Shown: in pieces, positions 53,139 to 62,251 of the stretch
Layout: the number at the start of each line of letters is the position of its first letter
How positions within the stretch are numbered: position 1 is the first letter of the stretch
Source: Malonomonas rubra
GTDB taxonomy: Bacteria > Desulfobacterota > Desulfuromonadia > Desulfuromonadales > Geopsychrobacteraceae
Direction of reading: 5' to 3'
DNA length: 64,000 bases
NCBI RefSeq assembly: GCF_003247215.1
Contig: NZ_QKAP01000121.1
Location: 1-64,000 of the forward strand
Program-made: the position numbers and the translations under genes
The notes under the pieces: generated by a model
Told to the model about the DNA's origin: nothing
What the model saw: the letters and a program-made list of their open reading frames with translations, nothing else
The model's database searches: none

Positions 53139-55127
53139 TCAGCCTCCTGCTACGCCTTTCCGCAAAGCGTCTTCAAGAGCCTGACGCACCTGAACGTCGG
53201 TTTCCTTTTTAAGGCACTCTTCGAACAGGCTAATCCGGTCCCTACAATCGGCTCGACGCAGCAAACTTACCGCCTGCAAACGCACTAACGGCCGCGCATG
53301 AGTTAACAACTGCTGGCAGGATTCTTCAACACAAAACAAACGAACCGCCGTGCCGACAACCTCCGGATCCTCATGATTCAACGACCGCAGCAACATATCG
53401 GCAGACTTCTTCGGCAGTAATCGCTGCATCGTTTCCAAGGTAGCAATAGCAACTAAACCGACAGGGTCAGCGAGTCCCCGCTCAAGAATCGCCAGGGTCT
53501 CAGTTTCCTCCCCCAAGTTTAAAGCTCTGATCGCTTCCATCCGCACCCAAGGATCGGAGTCTTCCAGAACATGCTTTAAAATCGATGTCGATTTTTGCGC
53601 CGGAAAAGAACCAAGCGCCGATGCAGCCAAGCGCCTTACGTCGGCAACCTCATCGGTCAAAGCGAGCGAAAGACCGGAAAGGAGGCGAGGAGAATTATGT
53701 CCCGCAAGGCTGCGCAAGGCTTCACAGCGTACTGCTGGAGTAGCATCCTTTAATGCTAGTAACAAAAAACTTTCGACATTACCTACCGGCATGTTCCCAA
53801 GGGTGCGTACAGCGAGCAAACGCAACTCCGACTCCGGCGATTCTAAATAAGGAGAGATCGTCTGCACAACCTCCCTCGGCACTTTCCTGCCAATCAGGCG
53901 GAGGGCATCCGAAGCGGCATCCCGCAACTCAGCGATATCGTCCTCAAGTGCATCTCCGAGCAGAGGAATCGCTTTTTCCGTACCGATTTCACCTAAAGCA
54001 ATAATCGAAGCGTAACGAAACTGCGGATCCTCGGCCTGAATCCCTTCTAGTGCTAACGGTTCAATCTCTGAACAGCCCAACTCTCCGAGTAGATAGATCA
54101 GATAAAGTGCGCTTTCATCGTTTAACTTTGTCGACTCCAGCAATCCGGCAAAAACCGTTTTGGGAACATTTCGTGCTGCGCAGACAACATCGGCACGCAA
54201 CTCCTCTTCTGCCAGCAGCGGCAGGATATGACTCACAACCGGAGCATCCGGGAACAGACTAAGCACGTAGCAGGCAGCACGTCGGTATTCCAACTGTTCA
54301 TGCCGGAGATAATCTAGCAACCGCTCGATAACTTCATCCGTTTCCCTTTCAACAGAGAGCCCCCCATCCAGCGCCAAAGACTTGACCAGCTGTCCGAAAG
54401 AGAGCAAGGCAACCTCTCTGTTTTTCCGCATTGGATCTGACAGACCTTTTTGTAAAACCGGAATGGCTGCTACATCACAAAGTTGCCCCAAGCAATTAAA
54501 GACCGCTTTCCGCAACAGAGCATTCTGCGCATAGGGCAGAATCTGTGCCGCAGGCACCCCTTTACCAATAGATGTCAGGGCTTCAAAAATGGTGAATTGT
54601 AAACCGGGCTCAGAGGTCTCCAATAATTTCAACAGGCCCTCGACCGCATCTACGGAGCGTAATTTCCCGAGCGTTTCGACAACTGCATAGCGAACATTTT
54701 CATCTTTGTCCTGCAGATAAGGCAGCAACTTGTTAACACACCAGGGACAGCTGATCTCACCAAGGATATCAACGATAAATTTTCGCACCTCGGCATCTGA
54801 GGAATCTAGACGGGGCAAAAGATTGTCTGCAATCTGCGCTCCAAGACCAATCAATATTTCGATTGCAGCATTGCGTAACCCCGCATTGTCTGGATGACTC
54901 AGTTGGTCGATGACAATGTCAGCCCGCGAAATGGCATTGGGCTGCTGCATAAAATAATTGATCGCTTCTTTGCGGACCCGCCAGTCCTCATCCCCTAAGG
55001 CAATCAGGAACAAAGGCTGATCAAATCCATTCAACAGCACCAGCTCACGCGTTGCCTGCAAGCGCTTTTCAACCAGTTCATCCATCAACAATGCCTTAAG
55101 TTCTTTATTTTCCACCAACAACTCCAT
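53139..55127 (-). CDS. HEAT-repeat protein of the chemosensory operon
   Basis: A 662-aa protein built almost entirely of HEAT/PBS-lyase-type repeats of about 31 residues, for example RYASIIALGEIGTEKAIPLL, AVRCEALRSLAGHNSPRLL and DVRRLAASALGSFPAQKSTS. No signal peptide or membrane segment is visible. Such solenoids act as protein-binding scaffolds; a role in organising the signalling complex is inference from its place between the zinc-ribbon protein and cheR. HEAT proteins recur in chemosensory clusters of Desulfuromonadales. Start ATG has no clear ribosome binding site, and the upstream gene ends 11 bp away. Confidence 0.88.
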   Translation of the reverse strand: MELLVENKELKALLMDELVEKRLQATRELVLLNGFDQPLFLIALGDEDWRVRKEAINYFMQQPNAISRADIVIDQLSHPDNAGLRNAAIEILIGLGAQIADNLLPRLDSSDAEVRKFIVDILGEISCPWCVNKLLPYLQDKDENVRYAVVETLGKLRSVDAVEGLLKLLETSEPGLQFTIFEALTSIGKGVPAAQILPYAQNALLRKAVFNCLGQLCDVAAIPVLQKGLSDPMRKNREVALLSFGQLVKSLALDGGLSVERETDEVIERLLDYLRHEQLEYRRAACYVLSLFPDAPVVSHILPLLAEEELRADVVCAARNVPKTVFAGLLESTKLNDESALYLIYLLGELGCSEIEPLALEGIQAEDPQFRYASIIALGEIGTEKAIPLLGDALEDDIAELRDAASDALRLIGRKVPREVVQTISPYLESPESELRLLAVRTLGNMPVGNVESFLLLALKDATPAVRCEALRSLAGHNSPRLLSGLSLALTDEVADVRRLAASALGSFPAQKSTSILKHVLEDSDPWVRMEAIRALNLGEETETLAILERGLADPVGLVAIATLETMQRLLPKKSADMLLRSLNHEDPEVVGTAVRLFCVEESCQQLLTHARPLVRLQAVSLLRRADCRDRISLFEECLKKETDVQVRQALEDALRKGVAGG

Positions 55128-55138
55128 TGTTACAGCGG

Positions 55139-55936
55139 TTAATTACAGGAATAAGTTTGACAGGCGGCGTCGAATGCCTGCTGAATAAAATCGACTGAAA
55201 AATCCTCTGCAGCCGGCAGACGGGAAACCAGCATTCGCCGTCCCTCGTCCAACTGTTCAGCAAACAACTGTTCAAGCTGGCCGGACTCCAAACCATTTTC
55301 CAACAACTCCTGATTATAGAGCAGGATATCGGCCACCAATAATTTTGCCAAAATGCTGGCCTGCCCATGAACATCGGTCTGCCGCAAACTCCGTTCACCA
55401 CCAGTAGTTGCAGCTGGAGCATCAACTGCAGCAAAGCGAGCAGCCAGTTCAGGATGCAGTTCCCCCAGTAGAGGAAGTAACCTATCACCGATATGGTGCA
55501 GTTCAAGGTAGGCATCAGCACCGTACAGAGATTCAGGGCGCTTCTTATAAGCAGTTCGGTTGTAAACAGATGGCAGCAACACTACTTTATGGCGCACATT
55601 CCTCGATGCTTTAACACGCTCGATCAGCTGAAAGGGAAAAGTCCCGTTAAAGGCAACATCCAACAGCAAGACGGTGCATCGGTCTTCCTGCAGGTGAAAA
55701 AAAACTTCGCTGTCATTTCTACAAACTAGGCAATCCAAATCAAGCTGACCAAACCGTTCTCTCAACAGCTGACAAACCACTTCGTCTTCATGGGCAACTA
55801 GGACGGTAACTTCTAAATATTTTTTTCTGATCTTGAACTTGGTTCGGCACTGGGGACAACTTACCTGTAAAGACGACTTCGACACATTTTGCGGAGAACG
55901 CAGACGGACCTTACATTTTGGACACTTAACAATCAT
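55139..55936 (-). CDS. Zinc-ribbon protein with a degenerate receiver domain
   Basis: A 265-aa protein. An MJ0042-type zinc ribbon opens it (CPKC near 4-7, CPQC near 31-34). A receiver-like domain follows (about 43-165): VTVLVAHEDEVVCQLL, then CTVLLLDVAFNGTFPFQ with an Asp at the phosphoacceptor position. The switch Thr/Ser is unclear, and the conserved C-terminal Lys is absent (GADAYLELHHIGD instead of the YL-x-KPF type). The last 100 residues are helical without assignment. It may bind CheA or another partner without being phosphorylated normally. Neighbour genes lie within 12 bp on either side. Confidence 0.75.
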   Translation of the reverse strand: MIVKCPKCKVRLRSPQNVSKSSLQVSCPQCRTKFKIRKKYLEVTVLVAHEDEVVCQLLRERFGQLDLDCLVCRNDSEVFFHLQEDRCTVLLLDVAFNGTFPFQLIERVKASRNVRHKVVLLPSVYNRTAYKKRPESLYGADAYLELHHIGDRLLPLLGELHPELAARFAAVDAPAATTGGERSLRQTDVHGQASILAKLLVADILLYNQELLENGLESGQLEQLFAEQLDEGRRMLVSRLPAAEDFSVDFIQQAFDAACQTYSCN

Positions 55937-55943
55937 CTAGCAA

Positions 55944-56465
55944 TTAAACATCCTCAGTCAGAGATGCAGATTCAAGCGAGCTCATATCAATCCTTTTTTC
56001 GTAAGCCACTATTTTTCGCGGATCGAGCAGCATCATCAAGCGGTCCCCTTTGCGACAAACTCCGGGAAAGAATTCTGCTTCCTTCCCGGATAGGTAATAG
56101 GGAGTAGGTCGGACGTCACTCGACAAGCAGGAAACCACTTCAGTCACCTCGTCTGCCAAAAGGCCTACTATCCGCCCGTCGATGACACAAATGACAATCC
56201 GCTGTCCTTTAGAGTCGGAACCCGTTTTCTCCAGACCTAAGCGACTGCGTAGATCGACCACGGGGATTACCGCTTTGCGTAGGTGGATTACACCATCAAC
56301 ATACTCAGGAGCTTTCGGCACGGCAACTATCGGCAAGGGACGAATAATCTCTTTTATACACATGATATCGAGTGCATAAAATTGTTGTCCCACTCGCAAA
56401 CAAGCGACCTTCAACAGCTGTTGTGCAAGAGTTTCCGAGGTACCCGTCGACTTGTCCTGACGCAT
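55944..56465 (-). CDS. cheW: CheW-type coupling protein
   Basis: A 173-aa CheW domain protein: VGQQFYALDIMCIKEIIRPL, then VDGVIHLRKAVIPVVDLRSRLG, and the later GRIVGLLADEVTEVV. It couples receptors to CheA. Compared with standard CheW it has a short N-terminal tail only. It follows the CheY gene at 56476 by 10 bp. The operon encodes two CheW proteins, so they may serve different receptors or CheA positions. Confidence 0.92.
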   Translation of the reverse strand: MRQDKSTGTSETLAQQLLKVACLRVGQQFYALDIMCIKEIIRPLPIVAVPKAPEYVDGVIHLRKAVIPVVDLRSRLGLEKTGSDSKGQRIVICVIDGRIVGLLADEVTEVVSCLSSDVRPTPYYLSGKEAEFFPGVCRKGDRLMMLLDPRKIVAYEKRIDMSSLESASLTEDV

Positions 56466-56475
56466 CTACTATCTT

Positions 56476-56844
56476 TCAACCGTTGATCAGTTTGGCAATC
56501 GTTTCCATCACCATTGCCGATTTAAAAGGCTTCGTAATGTATTCATCGGCGCCTACTTCCTGCCCTCGACCGATGTCTTCCGGGGTTTTCTTGGCGGTAA
56601 GCAGAATGACCGGGATATGCTTGGTTGCCGGGTTTTCCTTAATCCGTGAACAGACTTCGAAACCATCCATTTTAGGTAGCATAACGTCCAACAGCACCAG
56701 ATCGGGCATTTCTTCATCAATTGCCTCCAGCGCAGCCACACCGGTGGTCACCCCCTGAACAAGGTATCCCTTGGTAGTCAAAAGAATACTTTCCAGCTTC
56801 AACAGGCTTTCTTCATCCTCTACAACGAGAATTTTCTTTTGCAT
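56476..56844 (-). CDS. CheY-like response regulator (second copy)
   Basis: A 122-aa receiver: KKILVVEDEESLLKLE, phosphoacceptor in PDLVLLDVMLPKMDGFEV (Asp near 53), IPVILLTAKKTPEDIG with the Thr switch, and YITKPFKSA with Lys. The KILVVEDE/VMLPKMDG pattern resembles adaptation or polarity-type receivers rather than the flagellar CheY. No output domain. Located between the two cheW genes; ATG follows GGGAGCTG. Confidence 0.92.
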   Translation of the reverse strand: MQKKILVVEDEESLLKLESILLTTKGYLVQGVTTGVAALEAIDEEMPDLVLLDVMLPKMDGFEVCSRIKENPATKHIPVILLTAKKTPEDIGRGQEVGADEYITKPFKSAMVMETIAKLING

Positions 56845-56930
56845 AAGTCAGCTCCCTGGATTATCGGCTTTAAAACCGAATGCAATACCCACAGCCCCTT
56901 GGTCCAACACGAATACTGTATGGATCTAAA

Positions 56931-57602
56931 TCAAATTTTCAAAACATCATCCGGGTTCAATAGAATCAGCATCCTGCCCTGATAACGTCCGACACCGGAA
57001 ACATAATTTTCACCATCTTTAACGACCAAAGGAGACTGCTCGATTGCATCCTTCGGCATTCTGACAACTTGGGTGATTCGGTCGACCAGTAATCCGATTG
57101 ATTGTTCTTCACCTTCACAGACAATAATCCGCTGATAGCTGCTCTCATCGCTCTTCCCAAGCTGCAAACGAGTTCGTAGGTCGATGACTGGAACAACTTC
57201 TCCACGAAGTGACAAGATGCCACGAACGTACTCAGGGACATCAGGAAGATCGGTATAGGTGCGTGGTTTGATCAGTTCCAGCACAACATCAAGGCTTAAC
57301 GCATACTCTTCCTTGCCAAGAAAAAAAGTCAGCCATTGAACCGTTTCGACTTCAAGCCTCTTCTCAGCGCCGGAAATCCCCTGGATATAATCCTCTTCAG
57401 AGGCGAAAATCAGATCAGGGAAAAACTGATTTATGCCCTTTCCACCAGCAGGACTTCCTTGCAGAAAATCGTTGTCCAGAACCTGTGCTTCGTGGATCTC
57501 GGCCTCGACAGTCGGTTCAAGCAACGCCTTTTCTTCAACAGATGCCGTCTGCTGGAGTACAGGTTTCTGCTGGGCTTTTTTTCTGATTTCAGCAAGATCC
57601 AT
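56931..57602 (-). CDS. cheW: CheW-type coupling protein with an N-terminal extension
   Basis: A 223-aa protein. The first about 85 residues are a charged, low-complexity extension (many Glu, Gln and Ala) absent from ordinary CheW. The CheW domain follows (about 88-223): LGKEEYALSLDVVLELIKPR, VRGILSLRGEVVPVIDLRTR and IGLLVDRITQVVRMPKDAIE. The extension may dock a partner or set spacing in the array. It lies 76 bp after the ATPase gene. Confidence 0.9.
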   Translation of the reverse strand: MDLAEIRKKAQQKPVLQQTASVEEKALLEPTVEAEIHEAQVLDNDFLQGSPAGGKGINQFFPDLIFASEEDYIQGISGAEKRLEVETVQWLTFFLGKEEYALSLDVVLELIKPRTYTDLPDVPEYVRGILSLRGEVVPVIDLRTRLQLGKSDESSYQRIIVCEGEEQSIGLLVDRITQVVRMPKDAIEQSPLVVKDGENYVSGVGRYQGRMLILLNPDDVLKI

Positions 57603-57678
57603 CGACTATCCGTTCGCCTTATCGGATAACACTATAGCAAAAACTAAATCGCTTCTCATGGCCAACCAAATAAAAAGC

Positions 57679-58482
57679 CTAGAGGCCCTCAAGTTCGTCA
57701 GCGACAGATTCCACCACATCCGCATCGATTTGCGCTACTCCTCGGCCAAACCCTTCCAGCAGCGCCAATGACGCCAATTGATTGATCCGCCGTGGAATGC
57801 CGCCTGAGTGACGGCTGATCGCCTTGACCGCGGAAGGAGCAAACAGGTCCCGGCGACCGCCGGCACAATCAAGGCGGTGTGCCAGATATTCAGCAACCTC
57901 GGAACTTTGCAGCGACATTAACGAAAACTGGATTCCGATCCGTTGTCTGAGCGGCTCATAAACCGAGTGAGCCAGACGTTTATTCAACTCGGGCTGCCCC
58001 ATCAAAACTACACTGATCAAGTTGACATCATCGAGCTGATAGTTGGTTAACAGGCGAATTTCATCAAACACATCCTTGTGCGGAATAAGCTGCGCCTCAT
58101 CGATAATCAGCACCGGATGCTGTCCCTCCTGGTAAAGCTGAAAAAGCTGTGTACCCAGCTGCTCCAACAGTTCCGACTTATTATTGGCCGGCTTTTCTAC
58201 CCCCAACCGCAGTGCCAACACGTGCAAGAACTCCAACGGAGACAACCGCGGGTTGGTCAGCAGCACAATCCGATATCTGCCTTCTAGTTCATCCATCAAC
58301 TTTCTGGAAAGGGTCGTCTTACCACAGCCGATTCCGCCGGTCAGCAGAACCATATCGTGCTCTTCGACGGCATGCAGCAGCCTCGCATACGCCTCGCGGT
58401 GGCTGCGGGACATATACAGAAACTTCGGATCGGGTGTCTTCGCAAAGGGCCGAGCCTTGAAGCCAAAAAAATCCTTATACAC
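57679..58482 (-). CDS. ExeA/GspA-type AAA ATPase
   Basis: A 267-aa AAA ATPase. It opens YKDFFGFKARPFAKTPDPKF with the ExeA/GspA start, then Walker A LTGGIGCGKTTLSRKLMDEL (about 47-66), Walker B HPVLIIDEAQLIP and GGIPRRINQLASLAL sensor region. Full-length ExeA has a transmembrane and peptidoglycan-binding C-terminus; both are absent, leaving only the ATPase. GTG 58482 overlaps the cheA stop by 8 bp, so it is translated with CheA. Its task in the chemosensory system is unknown. Confidence 0.9.
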   Translation of the reverse strand: MYKDFFGFKARPFAKTPDPKFLYMSRSHREAYARLLHAVEEHDMVLLTGGIGCGKTTLSRKLMDELEGRYRIVLLTNPRLSPLEFLHVLALRLGVEKPANNKSELLEQLGTQLFQLYQEGQHPVLIIDEAQLIPHKDVFDEIRLLTNYQLDDVNLISVVLMGQPELNKRLAHSVYEPLRQRIGIQFSLMSLQSSEVAEYLAHRLDCAGGRRDLFAPSAVKAISRHSGGIPRRINQLASLALLEGFGRGVAQIDADVVESVADELEGL

Positions 58483-60613
58483 CTAACCCACCCTCGCGCT
58501 GCAGAATCTCACCCATCAGGTCACTGACATCCAGAACCAAAATGGTCTTCTGATTACCAAGATCAGCTGCACCGGCAATCCCTTTGACAAAATCGAGTGC
58601 CTTGCCGAGGGATTTGATGACTACATCCTGCTGACCACGCAGCTCATCAACCACGATCCCCATCCGTTTGTCGGCAAAACCGACCACAACCACAAACTGA
58701 TTTCCTGTGTCTTCTCTCCCCTGCAATGAGAACAGTCGATCAATCCTCAATAAAGAGAGGGTCTGCTGACGAAGCTCCATCACTTCGCGACCTTCGATCG
58801 TCTGGAGCATTCCCGGTTCAAGCATCAAGGTTTCCAGAACCGAGTTGAGTGGGATCGCGTAATCGATCCCCTTCACCCTGACCACCAACGCTTTGATAAT
58901 CGCCAGAGTGATCGGCAGTGTCAGGCTCATCACCGTCCCTTTGCCAACCTCGCTGCTCATATCAATCATCCCTGAAAGGGCTGAAATATTGCTCTTCACC
59001 ACATCCATCCCGACGCCGCGCCCGGAATACTCACTGACTTCCTCGCGGGTTGAAAAACCGGGATGAAACAAAAGGCCGAAAAGATCCTGCCGGTTGAGAT
59101 GCATATCTGCGCTAATCAGACCCATCTCTATTCCTTTGGTGCGCAGCACTTCCGGATCGATCCCCTTGCCATCATCGCGCACCTCGATAACAACATGGTT
59201 CCCCTTCTGCGATGCAATCAGCGATATAGTGCCACTTTCCGGCTTGCCTATTTTAAGTCGTTCAGAGGGGGGCTCGATGCCGTGATCCAATGCATTGCGA
59301 ATAATGTGCATCAATGGGTCAGCTAGATCTTCAACGATCAACTTGTCAAGTTCAGTATCACCACCCTGAATGTTCAGCTTGACCTTCTTTCCCAACTCTT
59401 GCGCCATACGACGGATGATGCGGTTCATTTTGTCAAACAGTTGACGAACTGGAACCATCCGCACATCCATAACTCCGGCCTGCAAGTCATTAAGCCGCCG
59501 CTCCAACGCATGTACCGCTTTTTCCAAGTCGCGAGCAACCGGTAACCCCGCAGTGAGCACCTCGTTACACAGTTGCGCAATCAAGCCTTTCGCTAGAGCC
59601 AACTCGCCGACTATCGTCATCAAATAATCGAGTTTCGAGATATCGACGCGAACAGTGCTGGTAAAAGAGCGAGCCGACCCGTCATCATTCCCCGCCCCGG
59701 CTTCAGTTAGTTTTCTCGGTTCTCCCTGTAGCTTTAAATCGGCAACAGTTTTTTCGATAATTGGTGCAGGAACCTCAGCGGAAGAAGAAGCGCGCAACGA
59801 CTGCTCGCCATCAAATTTAGAAGCTGCCACCGGGAAGGTTTTCGGTTCGGGTTCTGACTCCTCAGCTCCCGCACCGGCACAACCGAACACCACATCGATG
59901 GCGAGGTTTTCAAAATTGAGTAACGACTTAAGCTCCGCTGTCTTGACATCTGCACCGCACAGAATCTGGAACGTCAACATCTCTGGATTATCATTGTCGA
60001 CTCCCGGCAAAGTACTGATGACTTCCCCACAACCCTTTAACATTTCGGTTAGGTCAACGAGTTCGGTATCAAAGGTCATCAGCGAAAAAGCGACCTTGAT
60101 CAGATAAAGATACTTGCCTTGCTTGAGATTTTCATGCAGGCGGTGTTCTTCATATTCGGTCAAGACATCAAGCAAGGCTGGATCGATATTCAGCTCGGAG
60201 AAAGGGTAATCGCTAGCATCTGGAGAACTAGTAAGCAGTTGTTCGATGCGGGAAAGGTAGGCAGAGACATCTTGCGTGAATTCTGGGTCATCGGCTTTCC
60301 CACGAATGAGCCCGGCAACCCCCGCCAAGGTATCGAAAAGGCAGGTCAGCAGATCTTCGGACAGATCAACCTTCCCCATACGTAGATGATCGAGCAGGTT
60401 TTCCAGGTGATGGGACAGCTCCGCAACATCATCGAACCCGAACATTCCGGATAGCCCCTTGATCGAGTGAGCATCGCGGAATATTCCGTTGAGCAGATCT
60501 GGATTCACCTGCCCACTCGCCGCGCCATCACCAAGCTCTGCCAGATCCTGATTCAGTTTATCCAGCAGCTCTTCAGATTCGGCAAGGAAGTCGTCAATGG
60601 CCTGATCGGACAT
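58475..60613 (-). CDS. cheA: Chemotaxis-type histidine kinase CheA
   Basis: A 712-aa kinase with the usual order: Hpt domain (about 1-110, phosphohistidine His49 in FRDAHSIKGLSGM); a linker and P2-like region; dimerisation helices (about 330-390); an HATPase domain with DPLMHIIRNALDHGIEPPSE, VRDDGKGIDPEVL and SGRGVGMDVVKSNISALSG; and a C-terminal CheW-like P5 domain (about 580-712). It should receive signals through CheW and pass phosphate to the CheY proteins and CheB. Coupled by overlap to the ATPase gene and 13 bp after the first cheY. Confidence 0.96.
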   Translation of the reverse strand: MSDQAIDDFLAESEELLDKLNQDLAELGDGAASGQVNPDLLNGIFRDAHSIKGLSGMFGFDDVAELSHHLENLLDHLRMGKVDLSEDLLTCLFDTLAGVAGLIRGKADDPEFTQDVSAYLSRIEQLLTSSPDASDYPFSELNIDPALLDVLTEYEEHRLHENLKQGKYLYLIKVAFSLMTFDTELVDLTEMLKGCGEVISTLPGVDNDNPEMLTFQILCGADVKTAELKSLLNFENLAIDVVFGCAGAGAEESEPEPKTFPVAASKFDGEQSLRASSSAEVPAPIIEKTVADLKLQGEPRKLTEAGAGNDDGSARSFTSTVRVDISKLDYLMTIVGELALAKGLIAQLCNEVLTAGLPVARDLEKAVHALERRLNDLQAGVMDVRMVPVRQLFDKMNRIIRRMAQELGKKVKLNIQGGDTELDKLIVEDLADPLMHIIRNALDHGIEPPSERLKIGKPESGTISLIASQKGNHVVIEVRDDGKGIDPEVLRTKGIEMGLISADMHLNRQDLFGLLFHPGFSTREEVSEYSGRGVGMDVVKSNISALSGMIDMSSEVGKGTVMSLTLPITLAIIKALVVRVKGIDYAIPLNSVLETLMLEPGMLQTIEGREVMELRQQTLSLLRIDRLFSLQGREDTGNQFVVVVGFADKRMGIVVDELRGQQDVVIKSLGKALDFVKGIAGAADLGNQKTILVLDVSDLMGEILQREGGLGV

Positions 60614-60626
60614 TTTGATGGGCCCC

Positions 60627-60998
60627 TCAGTTCAGCAGTTCGGCGACGAGTTGCTGTAACTCTTCTGGGCGAAACGGTTTAACCAAATAAGCATTGGCTC
60701 CCAGCGCCAGACCTTTCTCACGGTCACGTTTGCTGCCTTCTGTGCTGATAATGATCAATGGCGTGTCTTTGTACAATGGGTTGTTGCGCACAAAACTGAC
60801 CAGCTCCAGACCGTTGATATCGGGCATATTGATATCGGTTAAAACCAGATCGACTTTTTCACGCGGCAGAATCCGCAGCGCCTCAAATCCATTAGCGACT
60901 TCAATCAATTCAAAATCGTCCATTGCATCAAGGGTTGATGCAATTAATGAACGCATTGTCGAAGAATCATCGGCAATCAATATTTTTTTCAAAATCAA
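60627..60998 (-). CDS. CheY-like response regulator (third copy)
   Basis: A 123-aa receiver: ILIADDSSTMRSLI, phosphoacceptor in DLVLTDINMPDINGLELV (Asp near 56), PLIIISTEGSKRDRE with the Ser/Thr switch and ANAYLVKPFRPEEL with Lys. It is close in pattern to the CheY at 50747-51127. No output domain. It lies directly before cheA and may be its main phosphate acceptor. Confidence 0.92.
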   Translation of the reverse strand: MILKKILIADDSSTMRSLIASTLDAMDDFELIEVANGFEALRILPREKVDLVLTDINMPDINGLELVSFVRNNPLYKDTPLIIISTEGSKRDREKGLALGANAYLVKPFRPEELQQLVAELLN

Positions 60999-61066
60999 TC
61001 CTTAGATCCAGTCTGTAGTGCATCGGATATCAACATTTAAAAAAAATAATTCGCAACCCACCTCTT

Positions 61067-62128
61067 TTACAACGCCTGCTCCATTTTAAACCCTGCCTGC
61101 GTCAAAAAAACCTCGAATTCCCTAGCCTCCCCGATCGGCCCACTCTCAGGATAGTTGTCACCATAGATCAATGCGACCGTCCTCCCATCACTGACCAAGG
61201 GGGCAAGGAACACTTCATCCGCTGCCCCGCCCAACAGCTTTATTAATGTTTTTTCTGAAGAACTATCGTTAAGTTTTGAATAAACAACGTCTTTGTCCTG
61301 CAAGGCACGAGCAAACAGCGACCCCGGCTCCGCCTCAAAACGCAGTTTTCGAACAATCTCATCCGCTGCCGAAGACGAGCTGGTCAAGCCGAATTGCCCT
61401 ACCCCGACTAGTTGGCGACCACGCACATCGAAGACAATAGCGCGATTCATTAATTCGCTAGCGTAACGCAAAATCAGCATAATAATACCACCACCGATGT
61501 AGGGATTATCCAGTTCTGCCAACATGCCACGCAGCAGAGTCAAACTCTGACCCTCCAAGCGATCCTCAAATTGCTGGATTTCACTTTCCAAAGCAACTTC
61601 GTCAACAGCGACCTCGCCCTCCGAACCTACGGCAAAATGCTCACCCTTGACAACCAACCGATGCGAAGAAAGTCCCTTGTCAAGCAGCAAATCAAAGGGA
61701 TTGAGCAAGGCCGTGCCGATAACAGATGGGTCACCAAGCTGAAAAGAAAACTTTCCTTTGGACCAAGTAAAAAAATTGAAAACGATTTTTTCTATTTGCC
61801 GCTCGACGATTTCTTCAATCACCTCTGGGGCAATCTGGCAAGAGTCACTCAGGAGAGCTCCCAAAGGCTGGTGAGGCTCAAGCATTTGCTGCTTTCCCAA
61901 GGCTGCCTCAATCTGATTTTCGCTGACAACGCCCGCCTTTTTGAGCAACTGACCGAGAGTTTCGGGATAATAAGTAGAGGCTGCTTGGACGACCTGGCCA
62001 TCAACAAAACTGATGGTTCCGGAATCCTCCCCCTCCCGCAATGAAAGCTTACCTGATTTTTTGCTTAAGCTGATGATCTGAAGAATTTCTGCGATCCCCA
62101 AATCCTCAAGACAACCTTCTAGTCCCAT
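61067..62128 (-). CDS. DUF4388 (PATAN) domain protein
   Basis: A 353-aa protein. The N-terminal DUF4388 domain (about 1-130) starts MGLEGCLEDLGIAEILQIIS, then LSKKSGKLSLREG and IVFNFFTWSKGKFSFQLGD. The rest (about 200-353) looks like a GAF-like sensing domain: a helical start, LMNRAIVFDVRGRQLVGVGQ, and an end at EFEVFLTQAGFKMEQAL. DUF4388 proteins occur with gliding, pili and chemosensory systems in delta-type proteobacteria. ATG 62128 is used because DUF4388 begins there; the longer frame to 62188 has no ribosome binding site. It is probably the first gene of the operon. Confidence 0.85.
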   Translation of the reverse strand: MGLEGCLEDLGIAEILQIISLSKKSGKLSLREGEDSGTISFVDGQVVQAASTYYPETLGQLLKKAGVVSENQIEAALGKQQMLEPHQPLGALLSDSCQIAPEVIEEIVERQIEKIVFNFFTWSKGKFSFQLGDPSVIGTALLNPFDLLLDKGLSSHRLVVKGEHFAVGSEGEVAVDEVALESEIQQFEDRLEGQSLTLLRGMLAELDNPYIGGGIIMLILRYASELMNRAIVFDVRGRQLVGVGQFGLTSSSSAADEIVRKLRFEAEPGSLFARALQDKDVVYSKLNDSSSEKTLIKLLGGAADEVFLAPLVSDGRTVALIYGDNYPESGPIGEAREFEVFLTQAGFKMEQAL

Positions 62129-62251
62129 AATCGAAAACCCCCGAACCGATAGGCTTAGCTTTGCAGCCTGGCTTCCGATCCCTACCATTTAATCGCAAGA
62201 ATTAATATAAGATAACTAAGAAACCCTTACGAGTAAAGTTTTTGTTCAGTT

